Assembly (NCBI GenBank): GCA_016783545.1 | Contig: JADHWJ010000003.1 | Span: 36,174 to 100,173, forward strand | DNA length: 64,000 nt | DNA from: Candidatus Aenigmatarchaeota archaeon | Lineage (GTDB): Archaea > Aenigmatarchaeota > Aenigmatarchaeia > QMZP01 | Direction: 5' to 3' | In this document: positions 59,584 through 64,000 of the stretch, one piece after another | Layout: each line of letters opens with the position of its first letter | How positions within the stretch are numbered: position 1 is the stretch's first letter | Notes under the pieces: model-generated | The model's database searches: none | What the model was told of the DNA's origin: nothing | What the model saw: the letters and a program-made list of their open reading frames with translations, nothing else | Translations under genes and position numbers: made by a program

Positions 59584-60954
59584 TTATAAATCCTCAAAAG
59601 CAGCACCAATAGACAGTATTTTATCCTCCTGTAAATGATCTCCCATTATATGAAGACCTATTGGAAGGTTGTTTTTCTCTCCACAAGGGAGATTAACATG
59701 GGGTATTCCAGCTAAATTTGGCGCAGAATTGAGTATATCCATCATATACTGCTCCAAGGGGCTCATTTTGGCTATATCTGACAGTTTCGGCGCTATTACA
59801 GGCATTGTAGGTGCCAGTAAAACAGCATGTTTTTTGAAGGCATTTTTGAACTCATTTATGATCATTGTTCTTACTTTTTGCGCTTTTAGGTAATATTGGT
59901 CTCTATAACCAGCCATTCTGGCAAAAGTTCCTAGTAAAATCCTTCTTTTTGCCTCTTCTCCAAAATACTTGCTTCTTATTTTAGAGAAATATTCATTGAA
60001 ATTTCCTTCTATATTTTCTTCTGCACCATACCTTAATCCAGAGAATTTTGCCAGGTTTGTGCTTGCTTCTGAAGTGGCAATTATATAGTATGCTGCCAGG
60101 GCATGTTCTGTCATTTTCAGTTCTATTTCCGAATAGGTTGCGCCTAGACTTTCCATTTTTTTGATTGCATTCCAGACTGTTTTTTCCACATCTTTATCCA
60201 GATTTTGAAAATATTCTTTTGGTATGCCTATTTTCAAGCCCTTCAGATTCCCATTCAATTTATATTCTTCTGGCTTTTTGTTTATTGAAGTGGAATCCTT
60301 TGGGTCATGTCCTGATATGACTGAAAGTCCTAAAGCAACATCTGAAACAGTTTTTCCCATTAAACCAATCTTATCCAATGAGTTTGCATAATCAATAAGA
60401 CCATATCTTGAAACCAGTCCATATGTTGGTGTTAAACCAACAACGCCACAGAAACTCGCAGGACAGCTTATGCTTCCGCCAGTTGATTCAGAAATAGCTA
60501 TATGAGGAAAGTTCAATGCTTTTGTCAGGCCTGCTGCACCACCAGAACTACCACCACAGCTTCTTGTTGGATCTATTGGATTTTTTGGTACACCAAAACC
60601 TGAGTTTACAGAAAATGTTCCAAAACCGAACTCGTCTTGAACGGTTTTTCCAATAGTTATTCCTCCAGAAGTTTTTATTCTCTCTGAAACAGTTGCATCA
60701 AAAGGTGATATGTAACCCTCAAGTATTTTTGAGCCTGCTGTTGATTGTATGCCTTTTGTACAAATACAATCCTTAAACGAAACCGGAAGTCCTTTTAATT
60801 TTCCTTCTCTTTTTTTAGGAATCTCTTTATTCAGTGTAACAAAGTAATTGTATTTTTTCTGAAGGGTTTCCAGCTCTGAATGCAATTTTGAATAGAATTC
60901 TTCTATATTCAGATCTGTTTTAAGGAACTCCTGAACTGAAATATTATGATTCAT
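59584..60954 (-). CDS. gatA: Glutamyl-tRNA(Gln)/aspartyl-tRNA(Asn) amidotransferase subunit A
   Basis: Amidase signature GGSSGGAAG; SFKDCICTKGIQSTAGSKIL. Confidence 0.9.
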   Translation of the reverse strand: MNHNISVQEFLKTDLNIEEFYSKLHSELETLQKKYNYFVTLNKEIPKKREGKLKGLPVSFKDCICTKGIQSTAGSKILEGYISPFDATVSERIKTSGGITIGKTVQDEFGFGTFSVNSGFGVPKNPIDPTRSCGGSSGGAAGLTKALNFPHIAISESTGGSISCPASFCGVVGLTPTYGLVSRYGLIDYANSLDKIGLMGKTVSDVALGLSVISGHDPKDSTSINKKPEEYKLNGNLKGLKIGIPKEYFQNLDKDVEKTVWNAIKKMESLGATYSEIELKMTEHALAAYYIIATSEASTNLAKFSGLRYGAEENIEGNFNEYFSKIRSKYFGEEAKRRILLGTFARMAGYRDQYYLKAQKVRTMIINEFKNAFKKHAVLLAPTMPVIAPKLSDIAKMSPLEQYMMDILNSAPNLAGIPHVNLPCGEKNNLPIGLHIMGDHLQEDKILSIGAAFEDL

Positions 60955-60985
60955 GCTTTTAATTTAGTTTAGTAAAATATAAAAT

Positions 60986-61321
60986 ATGTTGAAGATACCA
61001 GCATCTTTAAGGCAGAAAAAGAGATATGTTTATTTTAAAATATATTCTCAGAACAAAATACCATATGAAAATCTAAGGAATGCGATATGGAATATATTTT
61101 TGGATTATCTTGGAGAGCTTGGCACAGCAAAAGCAAATATAAGGATTGTTAGAAATCTCTGGGATCCGAATGAACAGAAAGGTATAATCAGATGCTCACA
61201 TAGGCATGTAGATGAAGTAAAGATTTGTCTGGGACTTTTGCACCAAATTGGTGATGAGAAAACTGTTTTTCAGACCCTAAGGGTTAGCGGAACTATTAGA
61301 GGCGCTATGTCAACGAAATAG
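60986..61321 (+). CDS. rnp2: RNase P protein component 2 (Pop5)
   Basis: SLRQKKRYVYFKI...GELGTAKANIRIV...GIIRCSHRHVDEVK. Confidence 0.85.
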   Translation: MLKIPASLRQKKRYVYFKIYSQNKIPYENLRNAIWNIFLDYLGELGTAKANIRIVRNLWDPNEQKGIIRCSHRHVDEVKICLGLLHQIGDEKTVFQTLRVSGTIRGAMSTK

Positions 61322-61395
61322 GCATCTAGTCTTATACGCTATTGATTATCAGTATAGATGGAACTGAGAATATTAAAATAAAAAATAATATGAAA

Positions 61396-61833
61396 TTATT
61401 TTGCTAGTTTTATATCAATTACTGAAATATTTAGTCTTCTTCCTTCGTTATCTGTTATTTCATCTGTTGATACGTTTACTGTGGATTTCAGGTCCTTCAT
61501 GAACTTGTTTCTGACAGCTTCTGCAACATCCACTGCTCTTGATATTGATCTTCCTCTTGATTTTACATGGACTTCTGTCTGGTCGTTGTTAAACTGTGTT
61601 ATAACTGCCATTACATAAGACATTGTTGGTTTCTTTCCTACGAATACAACATTGTCGTCTGCTCTTGACCTCCTAAAAGTTCCTTTGGAACTTTGGGACC
61701 CGGAAGTTTTAGCCGCGAGAGAAGCTTCGCTTCTCTGTGCGCCAGATCTCTGATCTGAGCGTTCTTGGGTTACTGGTTTCTCTGCTTTTTTTGTTTCCTG
61801 TTTCTTTACTTCTGCTTTTTTAGCTTCTGTCAT
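61396..61833 (-). CDS. Alba DNA/RNA-binding protein with low-complexity N-terminus
   Basis: FVGKKPTMSYVMAVITQFNNDQTEVHVKSRGRSISRAVDVAEAVRN. Confidence 0.9.
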   Translation of the reverse strand: MTEAKKAEVKKQETKKAEKPVTQERSDQRSGAQRSEASLAAKTSGSQSSKGTFRRSRADDNVVFVGKKPTMSYVMAVITQFNNDQTEVHVKSRGRSISRAVDVAEAVRNKFMKDLKSTVNVSTDEITDNEGRRLNISVIDIKLAK

Positions 61834-61889
61834 ACTCAAATTCCTCCTATTGTTTGAATTTAGTATAGTTAATATTAATAGTAACATTT

Positions 61890-62096
61890 TTAAGTCTTTT
61901 GTTTGTATTTTTCATCAATAATACATTTCCCACAGCCACCAGATTCACTAAAAAAACATACATATCCATCATCTCTTGGTACCCATTCTCGCATCACTAC
62001 AAAACTATATGCAGGACATCTCTTTTCAAATGGCACCAAACCCTGAAATATTATATTACCTTGGAAATTATCAGGAACGTCTATTTGTATTCTCAT
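61890..62096 (-). CDS. Small uncharacterised protein (68 aa)
   Basis: ORF; Cys cluster near C-terminus. Confidence 0.4.
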   Translation of the reverse strand: MRIQIDVPDNFQGNIIFQGLVPFEKRCPAYSFVVMREWVPRDDGYVCFFSESGGCGKCIIDEKYKQKT

Positions 62097-62101
62097 AATA
62101 G

Positions 62102-62320
62102 TTAATCTAATTCTCCTATTCTTTCAATATGAAATGTTACATTATACCCCTCTTCATTCTCCAGTGGTTCTAACATTCTCCCTCTTTCTATCACTGTTTT
62201 AAGATAATCTCTAAGCATTTTTGCCAAAAAATCAGGATCATCTAATTCAGAATCACCAATCTCTTTTGTTAAAGGTGATATATCTCTTGCATCACTATCT
62301 ACAGTAACTTCATATATCAT
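62102..62320 (-). CDS. Small acidic uncharacterised protein (72 aa)
   Basis: ORF upstream of 61890-62096. Confidence 0.4.
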   Translation of the reverse strand: MIYEVTVDSDARDISPLTKEIGDSELDDPDFLAKMLRDYLKTVIERGRMLEPLENEEGYNVTFHIERIGELD

Positions 62321-62389
62321 AATTTTATATGATATGTTTATTTTTAAAGGTTAATTTTGAGTTTTTATAACTTATTTCTAATTGATATT

Positions 62390-62683
62390 ATGTCCAGAGT
62401 GCCAAGTAAAGAGAAATTAAGAAAATTGGGGGCAGAAGCTACTAGAATTCTTGAAGATGAATTAAGAAGAGCTGGTATTAAATATGATTATGCTGAAGCA
62501 ATTGTTTATGATAAAAGAACAGTTGGTGTGCAGGGTGATGAGAGAACCTGGGTTCATGTTGCAGAAGTAGAAGTGAAAGATAACGGAAAACATATATATG
62601 ACACTGATTTTCTAGGAGATCTTAGCACAAGATTAACAAATGAAATGAGAGATGTTAACAGAGTTGTTTATGCTCTTATTTAA
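62390..62683 (+). CDS. Stand-alone GMP-synthase C-terminal (dimerisation) domain-like protein
   Basis: VGVQGDERTWVHVAEVEV...DFLGDLSTRLTNEMRDVNRVVYAL resembles GuaA C-terminus. Confidence 0.75.
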   Translation: MSRVPSKEKLRKLGAEATRILEDELRRAGIKYDYAEAIVYDKRTVGVQGDERTWVHVAEVEVKDNGKHIYDTDFLGDLSTRLTNEMRDVNRVVYALI

Positions 62684-62709
62684 TTTTATATTTAACTCAA
62701 GTAGTTACA

Positions 62710-62772
62710 GACCGCCATTGCACTTAACATCGAAGTTATGATTAGTTTCTGCCTTTAAACAAAGCGGCGGCC
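62710..62772 (+). repeat. Repeat copy A: GACCGCCATTGCACTTAACATCG + GTTATG + AGCGGCGGCC
   Basis: 22/23 identity with 63666-63688; inverted match with 63295-63380. Confidence 0.65.
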
Positions 62773-62802
62773 GATTTATTAATCCGTAATACAAATTTTA
62801 TT

Positions 62803-63057
62803 ATGGCTTACAGAGTCATAGTCTCACCAACTGCGGAGAAAGACCTGAAAAAATTTAACATTGAACTGCAAAGAAGATTTTTCAAGAAAATAAAGAAACT
62901 TAAAGATTATCCAGATATTTATGGCAAACCGCTTAGATGGCCACTGACGGGAAGATGGGAACTAAGATTTGAAAAACGATGGAGAATCATCTATATTATC
63001 GATGAATCAATCAAACAAGTAAAAATAGTTTCCATCCTACACAAGGATGATTTCTAA
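62803..63057 (+). CDS. RelE/ParE-family toxin
   Basis: YRVIVSPTAEKDLKKF...GRWELRFEKRWRIIYIID...VKIVSILHKDDF. Confidence 0.8.
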   Translation: MAYRVIVSPTAEKDLKKFNIELQRRFFKKIKKLKDYPDIYGKPLRWPLTGRWELRFEKRWRIIYIIDESIKQVKIVSILHKDDF

Positions 63058-63248
63058 ATTCCAAACTCTTTTTTAACAGTTTCCAGTGATTTTCCTTTGC
63101 CCTCAGCCAATTCCTTTTCTCCCTGCATAATTTTCTTCATAGCCTTAGGGCTGGATAGAATATCAATTGTAGACTTCATGCTTTCATATTCATCAAGGGA
63201 TATAGTAACCCATTGAGTTTTATGTTCACCGTGCATTAACTTTTGCAT
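63054..63248 (-). CDS. Phd/RelB-like antitoxin, convergent with toxin
   Basis: VTISLDEYESMKSTIDILSSPKAMKKIMQGEKELAEGKGKSLETVKKEFGI. Confidence 0.65.
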   Translation of the reverse strand: MQKLMHGEHKTQWVTISLDEYESMKSTIDILSSPKAMKKIMQGEKELAEGKGKSLETVKKEFGI

Positions 63249-63294
63249 GTTTTCACCAATAAATAATTGTATTGAGTTTATAAATGCTTTAAGA

Positions 63295-63380
63295 GGCCGC
63301 CGCTCCCTAGTAAGGCTGAAATTAGGACGCAACGAGCGGTTTACTCAGCGAGTGAAGTGTCATAACTTTTTGTTAAGTCC
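63295..63380 (-). repeat. Repeat copy B (inverted relative to A)
   Basis: Reverse complement carries GGACTTAACAAAAAGTTATG and AGCGGCGGCC. Confidence 0.6.
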
Positions 63381-63402
63381 AGCCGCTCATCAAACAATAA
63401 AA

Positions 63403-63627
63403 TCAAGAATGCGGCGTAGTGGTGGTCGGAGGATTACAGAATGAATCAAAAGCTTCTTCAACAAGTTCCAAGGCATAACCAGTTATTTTTCTTCCATTGA
63501 CAAGAAAATCTTCACTATCAGTACCTAATTTAACTGTTACTGATTTTCCTCTATATTCTGCTGGGATTCTTTCATCATCTGGGAAAGTAATATCAGATTC
63601 CCAACTCATTGCATATTGTTTACCCAT
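63403..63627 (-). CDS. Small uncharacterised protein (74 aa)
   Basis: MGKQYAMSWESDITFPDDERIPAEYRGKSVTVKLG... Confidence 0.5.
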   Translation of the reverse strand: MGKQYAMSWESDITFPDDERIPAEYRGKSVTVKLGTDSEDFLVNGRKITGYALELVEEAFDSFCNPPTTTTPHS

Positions 63628-63665
63628 AATAGCAATTATCTGTTAAATTTATAAATACATAAACC

Positions 63666-63856
63666 GACCGCCATTGGACTTAACATCGGGCTTAAAAGAA
63701 GTTTTGATTTCCCTCGTGAGCAAATTTTTCTCTCGAAAATTACGGCAACCCAAATTTTCAGAGCTAGGAAAATTTGCGATAGAGCTGGAAATCAAAATTT
63801 GGGGAAATTGGAGTGCTGAGGCTCCGATTTCCCTTTTAAGCCCTGTTATACGAATC
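63666..63856 (+). repeat. Repeat copy C with nested inverted repeats (attC-like hairpin)
   Basis: GGGCTTAAAAG 63688-63698 / CTTTTAAGCCC 63833-63843; TTTTGATTTCC 63702-63712 / GGAAATCAAAA 63787-63797; flanked by ACTTAAC and GTTATAC. Confidence 0.6.
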
Positions 63857-64000
63857 CGACGGAATGAACGAAGTTCATGGAGGAGGACTCGAAGGTGAGC
63901 GAGGAAAATTTTACAGCTGTAAAATTTTCACTCCTGCGAACCATCGAGGTATGACGCAGAAAGAAAAAGCCCGATAAATTTATATATGACTGCGACCATG

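Noticed and set aside
62722-62740. Copy A alone as a full integron attC site
   Set aside because: ACTTAAC and GTTATG are only 6 nt apart with no L''/L' arms; only copy C has an attC-like layout, so the integron idea stays a hypothesis.

Overview
AT-rich archaeal window, probably from a DPANN-like lineage. That placement is inferred from the archaeal RNAP (split A'/A'' and B'/B''), archaeal r-proteins, histone, Alba, G1P dehydrogenase and GGGP synthase, and the many small orphan membrane proteins; it was not tested phylogenetically. Core content: an RNA polymerase operon (rpoH-B2-B1-A1-A2 followed by uL6/eL32), a ribosomal S10-type cluster, a uS13-uS4-uS11 cluster, RNase P proteins (Rpp29, Pop5), aIF1, aIF1A, FtsY, GatA, a pyrimidine cluster (pyrF-E-C-DK), ether-lipid genes, a PPi-type phosphofructokinase, and three free-standing LAGLIDADG endonuclease genes. 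Main discoveries: (1) a tRNA-Lys(UUU) gene on the minus strand that folds perfectly only after removal of FOUR introns (D-loop, anticodon stem 30/31, 37/38, T-loop), all with bulge-helix-bulge signals worked out by hand, next to a tRNA-Asp with a D-loop intron; (2) an approx. 12 kb block of orphan, mostly single-TM proteins (30.2-42.1 kb) that looks like an undescribed envelope or secretion apparatus; (3) a convergent RelE-type toxin/antitoxin cassette bounded by inverted repeats, beside an attC-like repeated hairpin region at the window end; (4) an orphan HisG with a trans AbrB-ACT protein, a stand-alone GMP-synthase dimerisation domain, a bS22/mS38-like mini ribosomal protein, and a frameshifted PyrD-PyrK fusion. 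All family calls are by eye from motifs; no searches were run.
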